DNA of 64,000 nucleotides from Streptomyces cavernicola (GCF_029968035.1 NZ_JASCIQ010000006.1:124001-188000), one strand, 5' to 3'; counted from the first letter of the stretch, positions 1 to 9,231 are shown. The notes: generated by a model from the sequence alone, not told the origin. Program-made: numbers and translations.

Positions 1-852
1 ATCGTCCTCCGTTTCGTCATGTGGCTCGTCCTGACCGCCGTCACCATCGGATACGTCGTGCACTACGCGACGCGCGTGCAGAAGAACCCCGACCGCTCCG
101 TCTGCGGCTTCCTGCCCGGCGACCGCGAGCAGTCCGTCGCCGCCACCGAGGAGGCCCCCGAACTCACCCGGCTCCACAAGGCCGTGCTCGCCCTGCTCTG
201 CCTGGTCTTCGCATTCATGATCTTCTCGGTGGTGCCCTGGTCCAGCGCCCTGACCGGCGACGCGGACGCCGAGCCGTACGGCTTCGAACTCGGCTGGTCC
301 TTCCCGCAGTTGGCGGCCCTCTTCCTCTGCGCGGCGGTCCTGGTCGGGATCGTCGCCCGGTTCGGCGAGCAGAAGCTCAGCTCCGCGATCACCCAGGGCG
401 CCGGCGACTTCATCTCCCCGGCGCTCGTCATCATGCTGGCCCGCGGCGTGACCGTGATCATGAACAACTCCCGGATCACGGACACCGTCCTGCACTCCAT
501 CGAGGGCGTCGTGCAGGGCACCTCGTCGGGGCTGTTCGCGGTGATCGTGTTCCTGGTGAACCTGCCGCTCGCCTTCCTGATCCCGTCCACCTCCGGGCAC
601 GCCACGCTCGCCATGCCGATCCTCGCGCCGCTCGCCGACTTCGCGGGCGTCTCCCGTGCCGTCGTCGTCACCGCCTGGCAGGCCGCGAGCGGCTGGACGA
701 ACCTGTGGGCCCCCACCACGGCGGTCACCATCGGCGGCGTCGCCCTCGCCAAGGTCGGCTACGACAGGTACCTGCGGTTCGTCTGGCCGTTGCTCGCGAT
801 CCTGCTCGTGCTGATCTGCGGGTTCGTGGCCCTCGGCGCGATCCTCACCTGA
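1..852 (+). CDS. YfcC/DcuC-family membrane carrier, C-terminal part (5' end outside the window)
   Basis: The reading frame is open from base 1, so the gene begins upstream; 283 residues are visible. Hydrophobic segments lie near visible residues 5-20, 60-80, 100-120, 165-190 and 255-280. The stretch IPSTSGHATLAMPILAPLAD, followed by a glycine- and threonine-rich segment and a final hydrophobic helix, matches the C-terminal half of the YfcC / anaerobic C4-dicarboxylate carrier-like family. Relatives are inner-membrane carriers of dicarboxylates or basic amino acids, so the substrate cannot be told from this part. It ends 20 bp before the convergent CMD gene, leaving no room for a separate terminator. 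The family call is fairly secure; the substrate is unknown. Confidence 0.75.
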   Translation: MVLRFVMWLVLTAVTIGYVVHYATRVQKNPDRSVCGFLPGDREQSVAATEEAPELTRLHKAVLALLCLVFAFMIFSVVPWSSALTGDADAEPYGFELGWSFPQLAALFLCAAVLVGIVARFGEQKLSSAITQGAGDFISPALVIMLARGVTVIMNNSRITDTVLHSIEGVVQGTSSGLFAVIVFLVNLPLAFLIPSTSGHATLAMPILAPLADFAGVSRAVVVTAWQAASGWTNLWAPTTAVTIGGVALAKVGYDRYLRFVWPLLAILLVLICGFVALGAILT

Positions 853-872
853 GGTCCGACCCCGCGGGGTGC

Positions 873-1352
873 TCAGTCCGCGTACGCGGCGAACATGCCG
901 GGCTCGTACGACCCGCCGGGGTTGTGCACGATCACGTTCATCCTCGTGGACGCGTTGATCAGGGCGATCGTGCAGACCAGCGCGCCGAGCCGGTCGTCGT
1001 CGAAGTGCTTGCGCGCCGCCGCCCAGGTCTCGTCGGTCACGCCCCGGTCGCCGAGCAGCGTGCCCTCCTCGGCGAGCGCGAGCGCCGCCCGCTCCGCCTC
1101 GCTGAACACGGTGGTGTGCCGCCAGGCGGCGACCAGGCTCAGCTTCAGCGCGCTCTCCCCGGCGGCGGCCGCCTCCTTGGAATGGATGTCGAGGCAGAAG
1201 CCGCAGTCATTGAGCTGGGCGACCCGCAGCTGCACCAGCTCCCGCAGGCCCTTCGGCAGCGTCGACTGCTCAAGCGGCAGCGCGGCGTTGAAGAACCGCT
1301 TGGCGACCTTCGCGGCGGTCGGGCTCTGCATCAGGTCGAAACGGGGTTCCAT
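873..1352 (-). CDS. carboxymuconolactone decarboxylase / AhpD-like protein (paralogue 1)
   Basis: This 159-residue protein has the CMD/AhpD signature C50-G-F-C53 with His57, the redox-active CxxC plus His that AhpD-type alkylhydroperoxidases use with a small-molecule reductant. ATG at 1352 is preferred because the longer frame up to 1436 runs through the promoter and adds unrelated sequence. It is a clear paralogue of the gene at 9398-9871: C50, C53 and H57 fall at identical positions and EAERAALALAEEGT is shared. A perfect ECF41-type promoter lies about 60 bp upstream, which argues for control by an ECF41 sigma factor, possibly the one at 10055. It is probably a soluble peroxide- or thiol-related enzyme whose natural substrate is unknown. 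Confidence 0.87.
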   Translation of the reverse strand: MEPRFDLMQSPTAAKVAKRFFNAALPLEQSTLPKGLRELVQLRVAQLNDCGFCLDIHSKEAAAAGESALKLSLVAAWRHTTVFSEAERAALALAEEGTLLGDRGVTDETWAAARKHFDDDRLGALVCTIALINASTRMNVIVHNPGGSYEPGMFAAYAD

Positions 1353-1408
1353 GGCGTACGTCCTCACGGTGGTGGCGCGGGCCCGGTGCCCGCGCCGTAC
1401 GCACACAA

Positions 1409-1435
1409 GACGCCGGTGCGAGCGATCCTGTGACA
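1409..1435 (-). promoter_or_regulatory. ECF41-type promoter of the first CMD gene
   Basis: Read on the minus strand, TGTCACA (1435-1429) is followed by exactly 16 bp and CGTC (1412-1409). That is the consensus reported for ECF41 sigma factors, TGTCACA-N16-CGTC. It lies 56 bp upstream of the ATG at 1352, in the correct orientation. ECF41 sigma factors characteristically control carboxymuconolactone decarboxylase, oxidoreductase or epimerase genes, so motif and target fit each other. No ECF41 gene is adjacent; the nearest is about 8.7 kb away. Confidence 0.75.
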
Positions 1436-1484
1436 CCCGCCTCTGCGGCCGACAGTCGGGGGTGCCGTGCGTCGGGGGGGCGGC

Positions 1485-2870
1485 TTACACCGGCACCAAC
1501 CGGCCGATCAGCGCGCCGAGTTGGCGTGCCGTGCGGCACTCGTACATGTCGACGACCTCCGCGTACGCCGACGCCGCCGAGTCGCCCGTGTCCCACAGGG
1601 CGCGCCGCTCCGGGTTGAGCCAGTACACGCGCTGTGCCCGGTCGCGGATGTGACGCAGCGCGTCGGCGTTCGGCGGGGTGCGGTTGGTGCGGGCGTCGCC
1701 GAGGACGAAGACGCAGGCGCGCCGGCCGAGCGTCGACACGTACCGCTCCGCGAACTCGCCGAGCGCCGTGCCGTAGTCGCTGCTGGAGTGGAAGCGCGTG
1801 ACCTCCGCACCCGACAGGATGCGGGCGCTGAGCCCCTCCGGGTCGGCGCGGCCGCGGTCGAGCAGGTCGGTCACCTCGTCGACGCTGTTGACGAAGGCGA
1901 ACACCCGCACCTTGCTGAACTCGTCGTGCAACGCCTGCACCAGCAACATCGTGAACTGCGCGAACCCCGCCACCGAACCGGACACGTCGCACAGCAGCAC
2001 CAACTCCGGCCGGCCGGGCCGCCGCCTGCGCAGCACCGGCCGCATCGGCACCCCGCCCGTCGACAGTGAACCGCGCACCGTACGGCGCAGGTCGATCCGC
2101 CCGCGCGCGGCCCGACGCCGGCGCGCGGCGAGCCGCGAAGCCAGTTTCCGCGCCAACGGCCTTACCGTGCGGTGCAGTTCGGCCAGCTGGCCCTGGTGTG
2201 CGACGAGGAAGTCCACACGGTCGGCGGTGGGGGCGACGGCCCGGCGCGCGATCGAGTCGGTCCCGCGCCGCTCCGCGACCCGCCGCCGCGCCTCGGTCGC
2301 CACCAAACCCCGGAAGTCCTCGATGCGCCGGCGGATCTCGTCGGCGGTGAGCCGGTCCGTGAACCCCGCCCGCTCGTCCTGGCCTTCGCGCAGTGCCGCG
2401 AGGACACGCGCGAGCAGGGTCTGCGGCCGCAGCCGCTCCAGCGTCTGGTACGCGGACCAGCCGTCCGAACCGGGCGACTCCCCGTACCCGCCGAGCGAGT
2501 CAACGGCCTGCGCGGCGAGCTGCGCCATCGCCGCCGCGTCGTTCTCGGCCAGCGCCGCGGCGAGCCGCGCCCTCAACTCATCCCGATCCAGGGGGACTTC
2601 GGCCGCCGCCGACGGATCCCCGGGCGCCCCGACCGTCCGCGGAAAGTACAGGTCGAAGACCTGGTCGAACACCGGCCGCTGGCCCTCGCCGTGCAGCAGC
2701 GTCGCCGCGAGCCCCGCCCGCAGCCGCTCCCGGTCGGCCAGGCCGAGCGCCGCCACCGCGAGGCCCGCGTCCACGCTCTCGCCGGTGCCGACCCGTACGC
2801 CCTGGTCGCGCAGCGCCCGTACGAACCCGGTCAGCCGCTCCGCCACACCCGCACCGGAGAGGGCACTCAC
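1485..2870 (-). CDS. VWA-domain protein (CoxE-like), partner of MoxR ATPase
   Basis: This 461-residue protein has a basic, helical N-terminal two-thirds and a C-terminal von Willebrand factor A domain. The MIDAS motif D-V-S-G-S sits at residues 295-299, preceded by an Arg-rich stretch (about 250-290). Its GTG start overlaps the stop of the upstream moxR-like gene by four bases (GTGA), so the two are almost certainly translationally coupled. MoxR ATPases with CoxE-like VWA proteins act as metal-dependent chaperones or maturation factors for enzymes such as CO dehydrogenase or methanol dehydrogenase. No obvious client enzyme is nearby, so the target cannot be named. Confidence 0.88.
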   Translation of the reverse strand: MSALSGAGVAERLTGFVRALRDQGVRVGTGESVDAGLAVAALGLADRERLRAGLAATLLHGEGQRPVFDQVFDLYFPRTVGAPGDPSAAAEVPLDRDELRARLAAALAENDAAAMAQLAAQAVDSLGGYGESPGSDGWSAYQTLERLRPQTLLARVLAALREGQDERAGFTDRLTADEIRRRIEDFRGLVATEARRRVAERRGTDSIARRAVAPTADRVDFLVAHQGQLAELHRTVRPLARKLASRLAARRRRAARGRIDLRRTVRGSLSTGGVPMRPVLRRRRPGRPELVLLCDVSGSVAGFAQFTMLLVQALHDEFSKVRVFAFVNSVDEVTDLLDRGRADPEGLSARILSGAEVTRFHSSSDYGTALGEFAERYVSTLGRRACVFVLGDARTNRTPPNADALRHIRDRAQRVYWLNPERRALWDTGDSAASAYAEVVDMYECRTARQLGALIGRLVPV

Positions 2871-3766
2871 ACCGCGTCCAGGTCCAGCTTCGCCGCCGCC
2901 TTCGCCACGTCCTCCTGGTGCTTGAGGACGACGCCGAGGGTCTGGCGTACGACGGTCTCGTCAAGCGTGTCCGCGCCGAGGGCGAGGAGCGTGCGCGCCC
3001 AGTCGACGGTCTCGGCGACCGACGGGGCCTTGCGCAGGTCCATCGCCCGCAGCGCGCCCACCACCCGCACCACGGACTCGACGAGCGCCGCGTCGAGCCC
3101 AGGCGCCTTCAGACGTACGATCCGATGCTCCAACTCTTCCTCGGGGAAGCCGATATGGAGGAACAGACAGCGCCGCCGCAGCGCCTCGGACAGCTCGCGC
3201 GCCGCGTTCGACGTGAGCACCGCGAACGGCCGCCGCTCGGCCCGTACGGTGCCCAGCTCGGGCACGGTCACCTGGAAGTCGCTGAGCACTTCGAGGAGCA
3301 GGCCCTCCACCTCGACATCGGCCTTGTCGACCTCGTCGATCAGGAGGACCTTCGGGTCGCCGCCCCGGATCGCGGTCAGCAGCGGCCGGGCGAGCAGGAA
3401 CTCCTCGCTGAAGATGTCCGTACGGGTCTCGTCCCAGCTCTCGTCGCGGCCCGCGGTGATCCGCAGCAGCTGCTTGGCGTGGTTCCACTCGTACAGCGCC
3501 CGCGCCTCGTCCACGCCCTCGTAGCACTGCAGCCGTACGAGGCGGGCCCCCGCGACCTGGGCGACGGCCTTGGCCAACTCGGTCTTGCCGACGCCCGCGG
3601 GGCCCTCGACGAGGAGGGGTTTGCCCAGGCGGTCGGCGAGGAAGACGGTGGTCGCCACGGCGGGGGAGGCGAGGTACCCCACTCCGGCGAGCCGCGCTTC
3701 CACGTCTTCGACGGAGTCGAAGTGCGGGGTCGACGTGGCGTCGACGAACGTCTCTATGGTGCCCAA
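2867..3766 (-). CDS. MoxR-family AAA+ ATPase
   Basis: This 299-residue AAA+ protein has Walker A GPAGVGKT at 55-62, Walker B LLIDEVDK at about 141-148, and a sensor region ending LTSNAARELSEALRRRCLF. TTG at 3766 is chosen as start: it follows GGGAGG by five bases and gives the usual MoxR N-terminus. The frame stays open to 4159, but that extension reads through Pro/Gly-rich intergenic repeat sequence. The gene is first of a pair with the VWA gene (GTGA overlap). MoxR ATPases remodel or help insert cofactors into partner enzymes together with the VWA protein. Confidence 0.9.
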   Translation of the reverse strand: MGTIETFVDATSTPHFDSVEDVEARLAGVGYLASPAVATTVFLADRLGKPLLVEGPAGVGKTELAKAVAQVAGARLVRLQCYEGVDEARALYEWNHAKQLLRITAGRDESWDETRTDIFSEEFLLARPLLTAIRGGDPKVLLIDEVDKADVEVEGLLLEVLSDFQVTVPELGTVRAERRPFAVLTSNAARELSEALRRRCLFLHIGFPEEELEHRIVRLKAPGLDAALVESVVRVVGALRAMDLRKAPSVAETVDWARTLLALGADTLDETVVRQTLGVVLKHQEDVAKAAAKLDLDAV

Positions 3767-3789
3767 GTCGACCTCCCGGAACGGCGGAT

Positions 3790-4127
3790 GAACCCGTCGG
3801 CGCACTCTAACCGCTACGGATTTCTCCCCCTCCCCGCCCCTTCCCTGAACTGGGGCTCCGCCCCGGGGCTGGCTGTCAGGGGCGCAGGGAGGCGGGGCCC
3901 CGTAAGGGGCGCGGGGAACTGCGCGACCGGCCACGATGGCGGGGCAGTCGAAGGGCGGCGGGGTCCGGGGTGGAGCCCTGTGAGGGGGCGCGGGGAACTG
4001 TGCGACTAGCCACGACGGTGGGACAGCCGAACGACGGCCGGGGGTCCGGGGCGCAGCCCCGAAGCTGCCGCAGGCTTTCGGGAAGGGGCGGGTAGGGGGA
4101 AGAACCCACCCGCCCCCACACCCGCCC
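3790..4127. repeat. intergenic dispersed repeat block (Streptomyces type), no gene
   Basis: This 340-bp stretch between the moxR-like and serine-hydrolase genes holds two copies of a GC-rich unit centred on GGGGCGCGGGGAACTG (about 3905 and 3987). Each copy is followed by GCGAC and a CCACGAYGG segment and then by a GGGGTCCGGGG-type run. The same unit recurs near 20402, 20517 and, inverted, near 46515. No ORF here has coding character; those present are Pro/Gly/Arg-rich. The repeats can form strong stem-loops and may act as terminators. Confidence 0.7.
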
Positions 4128-5300
4128 TCACCCCCCAACACACAAGCGGACAGCGTCAATCAGCCGGTTCGCCCGATCGTCCCCCCACCCCACCATCCGA
4201 TTCGCCACATACGCGAACCCCACCCCGAACTCGTCGTCCCCGAAGCCGAACTGCCCGCCCGCACCGTCGTTGCCGAAGCTGCGCGCCCCGAGCAGGGGCC
4301 GGAACGCCGCCGAGTCGAGCAGGAAGCCCGACCCCCACCGCACCCCCATGTCAAGCCCCGACCAGGAGGTCCCGGAGGACAGTTCCCGTACCGCTTCGGA
4401 CACCGTGTCCTCGGACAGCAGCCGGGGCGAGCCGTCGACGCCGGTGGCGGCGGCCGCGTAGAGGCCCGCGAGCCCGCTCGCCGAGGCCAGCGCCCCCGAG
4501 CCCGGCAGCTCCATGGCGAACAGGTCCGGGTCGTTCCAGCCGCGCGGCCCGTCCAGGCCGGGGAAGTTGAGCGCCCCGTTCATGGTCACGATCCGCGTCA
4601 GCAGATGCTCGGGCTCCGGCATCGCGGGTCGCCCTTCCGCCTCGACCAGCCGGGCCCGCCCCGCCGACTCCGCCTCGAACGCACCGATCCACGCGCGCAG
4701 CCCCAACGGCTCCCCGACGACTTCACGGAAGTGCGCCCCCGGCGTGCGCCCGGTGATCCGCCGCACCACCTCGCCGAGCAGAAAGCCCAGCACCTGACCG
4801 TGGTACTCGTACGCCGCCCCCGGTTCCCACAGCGGCTTCTGCTCCTCCAGGGCCCGCACCACCGGCGTCCACGCGGCGATCTCCTCGAACGACGGCGACG
4901 CGTCGAGCACCGGCACACCGGCCCGGTGCCCGAGCACCATGCGGCAGGTCACGGATTCCTTGCCGTACTGCGCGAACTCCGGCCAGTAATCGGCCACCGG
5001 CGCGTCCAGATCGAGCAAGCCCTCCTGCGCGAGCAGGTGTACGGAGACGGCCACCAGGCCGTTCGCGCAGGAGAACACCGGCACGACCGTGTCCTGCTCC
5101 CAGCGCCGCCCGGTGCGCTCGTCCGCGACGCCGCCCCACAGCTCCACGACCTTGCGGCCGTCCACGAACACCGTGGTGGCCGCGCCCAGTTCGGGGAAAT
5201 CCTGAAAGTTCCTCGCGAAGGCGTCGGCCACGGCGCCGTACCCCGCGTCCACCCAGCCCGGCTGCTCCACCACGACCGCCCCGTTCCTTCTGCTGCGCAT
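4128..5300 (-). CDS. beta-lactamase-fold serine hydrolase (class C/EstB-like) with altered catalytic motifs
   Basis: About 390 residues resemble the family VIII esterase / penicillin-binding-protein-like group: DTVVPVF then the nucleophile region, DLDAPVADYWPEFA, LGHRAGVP, and a G-rich block near residue 345. The family's S-x-x-K appears here as S77-C-A-N80, so the catalytic lysine is asparagine. The late motif normally beginning G-H appears as FGNDGAGG, with His replaced by Asn. Tyr166 in YEYHG, the possible YxN/YxH equivalent, is retained. It may be inactive or use altered chemistry. The start is uncertain: ATG 5300 is used, GTG 5336 lies upstream, and a GTG near 5282 would also give a family-like N-terminus. 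Confidence 0.82.
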   Translation of the reverse strand: MRSRRNGAVVVEQPGWVDAGYGAVADAFARNFQDFPELGAATTVFVDGRKVVELWGGVADERTGRRWEQDTVVPVFSCANGLVAVSVHLLAQEGLLDLDAPVADYWPEFAQYGKESVTCRMVLGHRAGVPVLDASPSFEEIAAWTPVVRALEEQKPLWEPGAAYEYHGQVLGFLLGEVVRRITGRTPGAHFREVVGEPLGLRAWIGAFEAESAGRARLVEAEGRPAMPEPEHLLTRIVTMNGALNFPGLDGPRGWNDPDLFAMELPGSGALASASGLAGLYAAAATGVDGSPRLLSEDTVSEAVRELSSGTSWSGLDMGVRWGSGFLLDSAAFRPLLGARSFGNDGAGGQFGFGDDEFGVGFAYVANRMVGWGDDRANRLIDAVRLCVGG

Positions 5301-5453
5301 ACGCGCACTGGTCCGCCGGAATGCCGACCGGCGCACGCTACGCAGCGCGCGCCACCCCTGGCCATCTAATTACGCGCGCTGCCGGGCGGCCGTGCTATCC
5401 GAGGTGTGCTATTCGGGGTGTGCCCGGCACACATGTGGGGCGACCATGGGCCC

Positions 5454-5954
5454 ATGCCCACCTCCCTCTCCTCCCGCTCGCCCTCTTCCTCCTCGCCCTC
5501 GCTGACCTTCCGCTGCCGCAGCTGCCACACCGTCATCACCGGCCCCGTCGTGGAGGTCGCGCTGCCCGACCCCGACAAGGCCCCGATGCCGTACAGCCGG
5601 CAGGGCGTCGGCGACTGCCCGTCCCGGGTGGGCCCCGGTGCCTTCGCCTACGAGCCGCCCCGCGCAGCGGCCTCCCGGATCCGCCCCACCGAGACCTGGG
5701 ACGTCCGCGCCCTCTACAAGTCCCTTGCCCTCGACGGCGTGATCCTCGCCAAGGCCGACCTGCGCAACACCCGAACCACCACCCGCCGGGGCCGTGTCAA
5801 CGGCTGCTGCGGGCTCGACGGCTGCGACGGCCCCAACCTGGAGTGCGCGCAGTGCGGCAACTTCGTCGCCACGGAACAGTCGGACTGCTGGACCGCCCAG
5901 CAGATCGCCCTGGTGCCGGCGGCGGTGGAGCTGGGCCCGGCTGCGGGGGACTGA
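5454..5954 (+). CDS. small cysteine-rich hypothetical protein
   Basis: This protein of about 166 residues starts with a Ser-rich segment and then CRSCHT. Its C-terminal half holds a dense cysteine cluster (CCGLDGCDGPNLECAQCGNF) and one further Cys. Two CxxC pairs and extra cysteines suggest one or two structural zinc sites, perhaps zinc-ribbon-like. No enzyme motif was recognised. ATG 5454 was chosen; ATG 5433 is an in-frame alternative and neither has a strong ribosome site. It is divergent from the serine hydrolase and converges with the GNAT gene 18 bp downstream. Function unknown. Confidence 0.7.
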   Translation: MPTSLSSRSPSSSSPSLTFRCRSCHTVITGPVVEVALPDPDKAPMPYSRQGVGDCPSRVGPGAFAYEPPRAAASRIRPTETWDVRALYKSLALDGVILAKADLRNTRTTTRRGRVNGCCGLDGCDGPNLECAQCGNFVATEQSDCWTAQQIALVPAAVELGPAAGD

Positions 5955-5972
5955 GGCGGTACGAGCGGCTGG

Positions 5973-6485
5973 TCAGTGTCGTCCGTTCCGGTCGGCGGCC
6001 CGCCCGACCAGCTCGCGGGTGAACTGGAGGCCCGGCATCCCGTCCAGCGTCGTCTCGCCCGCCGGGACGAACCCCGTACGGGTCAGGACCGCCTGGGAAC
6101 CCGCGTTAGCCACGGTCGTCTCGGCGAGCAGTGTGCGCAGGCCATATGTGTCCGCGGCGAGCGCGAGGACGCGGCGTACGGCGCTCGTGGCGAGGCCGCG
6201 GCCGGCCGCGCGTTCCGCGATGCGGTAGCCGAGGGATGCGGTGCCGTCCGCCACATCGACCAGGTTGACCCGGCCCAGGACCGAGCCGTCCTGGTCGACC
6301 AGGACGTGGAAGTGGCAGACGCCTGCGGCCTGTTCGGCGAGGAGCGCCGTGTGCCGGTCGGCGAACTCGGCGAAGTAGGAGTCGCCCCGGTCCGGTACCC
6401 AGCGCGCGAAATAGGCGCGGTTCTCCCGCTCGAAGTCGAGGAGAGCCGGGGCGTGTTCGGGGCGCAGGAGCGTGAGTTCGGGCAT
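5973..6485 (-). CDS. GNAT-family N-acetyltransferase (RimJ/RimL-like)
   Basis: This 170-residue protein begins LTLLRPEHAPALLDFERENR, a typical RimJ/RimL N-terminus. The acetyl-CoA pyrophosphate loop lies in YRIAERAAGRGLATSAVRRV (consensus Q/RxxGxG/A), followed by LLAETTVANAGSQAVLTRTG, the usual C-terminal 'N-x-x-S' segment. It probably acetylates a ribosomal or other protein N-terminus or a small amine; the substrate is not deducible. It stands alone, with a 450-bp gap upstream. Confidence 0.85.
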   Translation of the reverse strand: MPELTLLRPEHAPALLDFERENRAYFARWVPDRGDSYFAEFADRHTALLAEQAAGVCHFHVLVDQDGSVLGRVNLVDVADGTASLGYRIAERAAGRGLATSAVRRVLALAADTYGLRTLLAETTVANAGSQAVLTRTGFVPAGETTLDGMPGLQFTRELVGRAADRNGRH

Positions 6486-6938
6486 GGCGACACCGTACTG
6501 GCCGTGCGGTACGGGAGAGACGGCCGCTCGATCGTCTGATCTTTGCCCGAAGTGTTCGAATCGGGTCCACGAATTCCCCGTACGTCATCGGGGAGTTGAC
6601 CAGCGTCGATTACACAGGGCGAAGAACTGCCACAGCGGAGGCCTTGGTTCCGTCACCCGTCCGGGGCAATGGGGGTCGGCGCACGCTTATGGCGATTCTG
6701 TGAAACTGCATTCCTATCCGATGACCGGGCGCCGGCAGTCGAGGCGTGGACGGGGTGGTGCGCGCCGACGGCCGCACGGCGTGTCCGGGTCGGATACGCG
6801 TACGCCGGAGGCGGCTGGCCAGGCATACGCGGCGGGGGCTCCGGTGCACCACGGAGCCCCCGCGAAATCCCTCTGGACGGCCCGGACCTTGAATCCAGGA
6901 ACCCGGACCGTCAAGTCTCAACCGCTCGAATTCGCCGC
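6486..6938. other. gene-free interval upstream of the GNAT gene and downstream of ctaD
   Basis: About 450 bp carry no reading frame with coding character on either strand. Its one clear element is the perfect hairpin at 6832-6863. The 6540-6720 part is less GC-biased than its surroundings and probably holds the promoter of the GNAT gene, but no convincing -35/-10 pair was identified. Confidence 0.5.
6832..6863 (-). terminator. strong hairpin downstream of ctaD
   Basis: A perfect 12-bp stem is formed by 6832-6843 (GCGGGGGCTCCG) and 6852-6863 (CGGAGCCCCCGC), with an 8-base loop. It lies 76 bp beyond the ctaD stop in the direction of ctaD transcription. No T-run follows, as is common for Streptomyces terminators. 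Confidence 0.7.
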
Positions 6939-8723
6939 CTACTTGACGCGGTCCCCGCTGCTGCCGCCGGACCGCAGGCGCTCCGCGTCGGCCTGCTCGA
7001 TGGCGGCGATCTCCGGGTGGTGCAGATCGAATGCCGGGGACTCGGAGCGAATACGCGGAAGCGCCTCGAAATTGTGCCGCGGCGGCGGGCACGCGGTGGC
7101 CCACTCAAGAGAACGCCCGTACCCCCACGGATCGTCCATGCCGACCGGCTCGCTGTATTTCGAGGTCTTCCAGACGTTGTAGAGGAACGGCAGGACCGAG
7201 AGGCCGAGCAGGAACGAACTCATCGACGAAACGGTGTTGAGGGCGGTGAATCCGTCGGCCGCGAGATAGTCCGCGTAACGCCGCGGCATGCCTTCGACGC
7301 CGAGCCAGTGCTGCACCAGGAACGTGCCGTGGAATCCCGTGAAAAGCGTCCAGAATGACATCTTGCCCAGACGTTCGTCGAGCAGTTTCCCGGTGAACTT
7401 CGGCCACCAGAAATGGAATCCGGCGAACATCGCGAAGACCACGGTGCCGAACACCACGTAGTGGAAGTGCGCCACCACGAAGTACGAGTCCGATACGTGG
7501 AAGTCCATCGGGGGCGAGGCCAGGACGATGCCGGTCAGGCCGCCGAACAGGAACGTGACGAGAAAGCCCGTCGTCCACAGCATCGGCGTCTCGAAGGAGA
7601 GGCTGCCGTTCCACATGGTGCCGATCCAGTTGAAGAACTTCACGCCCGTCGGCACGGCGATGAGCATCGTCATGAACGAGAAGAACGGCAGCAGCACCCC
7701 GCCCGTGACGTACATGTGGTGTGCCCACACCGTCGCCGAGAGGGCGGCGATGGCGATGGTCGCGCCGATCAGTCCCATGTAGCCGAACATCGGCTTCCGC
7801 GCGAAGACCGGAATGACCTCCGAGACGATCCCGAAGAACGGCAGCGCGATGATGTAGACCTCCGGGTGGCCGAAGAACCAGAAGAGGTGCTGCCACAGCA
7901 GCGCGCCCCCGTTGGCCGGGTCGAAGATGTGCGCCCCGAACTTCCGGTCCGCCTCAAGAGCCAGCAGCGCCGCCGCGAGGACCGGGAACACCATGATCAC
8001 GAGCACGGCCGTGAGCAGCACGTTCCAGGTGAAGATCGGCATCCGGAACATCGTCATTCCCGGCGCCCGCATGCAGATGATCGTGGTGATGAAGTTGACC
8101 GAGCCGAGAATGGTGCCGAACCCGGAGAGCGCGAGGCCCATCAGCACCATGTCGGCGCCGATGTTCGGTGAGTGCATGCCGTCCGAGAGCGGCGTGTACA
8201 TGAACCAGCCGAAGCTCGGCGCACCGTCCGGCGTCAGAAAGGAACCGATGGCGATCAGCGAGCCGAAGAGATAGAGCCAGTACGCGAACATGTTCAGCCG
8301 CGGGAACGCCACGTCCGGCGAGCCGATCTGCAACGGCATGATCCAGTTCGCGAAACCGGCGAACAACGGCGTCGCGAACATCAGCAGCATGATCAGGCCG
8401 TGCAGCGTGAACGCCTGGTTGAACTGCTCGTTGGAGATCAACTGGCTGCCAGGGCGCGCCAGTTCAGCACGCATCACGAGCGCGAGCACGCCGCCGAACA
8501 GGAAGAACGCGAATGACGTGACCATGTAGAGCGTGCCGATGGCCTTGTGGTCGGTGGTCGTCAGCCACTTCACCACCGTGAGGCCGGGCCCGCTGGGCCG
8601 GGCCGCCGCCCGCGCGTGCGGGCCGCCCCCGGCGGACGCGGGCTCCTCGGGCGCGGGCTGCGGGGAAGGGGACGGAGGATGGATGGCCACGCGAACACCA
8701 GGCCCTCTCTGCATCGGCGACAT
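6939..8723 (-). CDS. ctaD: cytochrome c oxidase subunit I (orphan copy)
   Basis: About 594 residues show the complete haem-copper oxidase subunit I pattern: [14 protein letters not shown] at the start, twelve hydrophobic segments, and the heme a ligand His in [16 protein letters not shown]. The CuB/active-site signature [17 protein letters not shown] supplies His-Pro-Glu-Val-Tyr, HHMYVTGG follows, and the haem ligands are in [10 protein letters not shown]. The C-terminus ends [18 protein letters not shown], as in Streptomyces CtaD. It is the proton-pumping aa3 core subunit in the membrane. Unusually, no ctaC, ctaE, ctaF or qcr gene adjoins it, so it is likely a second, isolated copy. The start is uncertain: ATG 8723 is used, but GTG at about 8690 would give a shorter N-terminus. 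Confidence 0.93.
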   Translation of the reverse strand: MSPMQRGPGVRVAIHPPSPSPQPAPEEPASAGGGPHARAAARPSGPGLTVVKWLTTTDHKAIGTLYMVTSFAFFLFGGVLALVMRAELARPGSQLISNEQFNQAFTLHGLIMLLMFATPLFAGFANWIMPLQIGSPDVAFPRLNMFAYWLYLFGSLIAIGSFLTPDGAPSFGWFMYTPLSDGMHSPNIGADMVLMGLALSGFGTILGSVNFITTIICMRAPGMTMFRMPIFTWNVLLTAVLVIMVFPVLAAALLALEADRKFGAHIFDPANGGALLWQHLFWFFGHPEVYIIALPFFGIVSEVIPVFARKPMFGYMGLIGATIAIAALSATVWAHHMYVTGGVLLPFFSFMTMLIAVPTGVKFFNWIGTMWNGSLSFETPMLWTTGFLVTFLFGGLTGIVLASPPMDFHVSDSYFVVAHFHYVVFGTVVFAMFAGFHFWWPKFTGKLLDERLGKMSFWTLFTGFHGTFLVQHWLGVEGMPRRYADYLAADGFTALNTVSSMSSFLLGLSVLPFLYNVWKTSKYSEPVGMDDPWGYGRSLEWATACPPPRHNFEALPRIRSESPAFDLHHPEIAAIEQADAERLRSGGSSGDRVK

Positions 8724-8919
8724 CGGCACGGGGCCGCCGTACGAGCCTGCCGTCGCCCCGGCCCGTGAGGACCGGTGCGACGGGCCCCGCGACGGACCCC
8801 CGACGACGATGTCCCTCCGCCACCGCACGGCGCACGGAGCCACTCGGGCGCGTCACCCGGGCTCGCCCGTCCGGGGTAACGGCCGGAGTGACAGCCGGGC
8901 GTGCGCCCCCGCGCGCCCC

Positions 8920-9231
8920 TTACGCGTAGGGGTTGTTGCCGTGCGACGGGCCGCCGGGCTGCGGCTGACCGGGCGCACCCTGGCCGCCCTGGACGCCGGT
9001 GCCGTGCGCGAGGAGACCGTCGGCCTGCTCCTTCGGCACCTTGTGCTCGGTCCCGCAGAACGTGCACTGGGTCTGGTACGACGTGGCGATCGGGAACAGC
9101 GGCACGAAGAACAGCGAGAACTTCGTGACCTTCTTGCGCAGCGAATGGGCCGCGGGATTCCCGCAGTTGCCGCACACCAGCGTGACGATGGCCAGCTGGT
9201 ACAGATAGCTCTTCGTGCCGAAGATGATCAC
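8920..9231 (-). CDS. zinc-ribbon protein
   Basis: This 103-residue protein has two CxxC pairs, CGNC at about residues 20-23 and CTFC at about 55-58, separated by a hydrophobic stretch KFSLFFVPLFPIATSY. The pattern matches the short zinc-ribbon family common in actinobacteria. The tail is Gly/Pro/Gln-rich and probably disordered. The stretch between the knuckles may associate with membrane. No enzymatic role is evident. It lies alone upstream of ctaD, same strand, 196 bp away. Confidence 0.82.
   Translation of the reverse strand: MIIFGTKSYLYQLAIVTLVCGNCGNPAAHSLRKKVTKFSLFFVPLFPIATSYQTQCTFCGTEHKVPKEQADGLLAHGTGVQGGQGAPGQPQPGGPSHGNNPYA

Noticed and set aside
5400..5453. 15-bp CATGTGG repeat at 5433
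   Set aside because: The ATG copies here are 13 bp and 8 bp apart, not 15, so they do not fit the repeat family.
6600..6938. tRNA or small RNA gene near 6830-6920
   Set aside because: The stem at 6832-6863 is a simple hairpin; no cloverleaf or T-loop sequence could be found.
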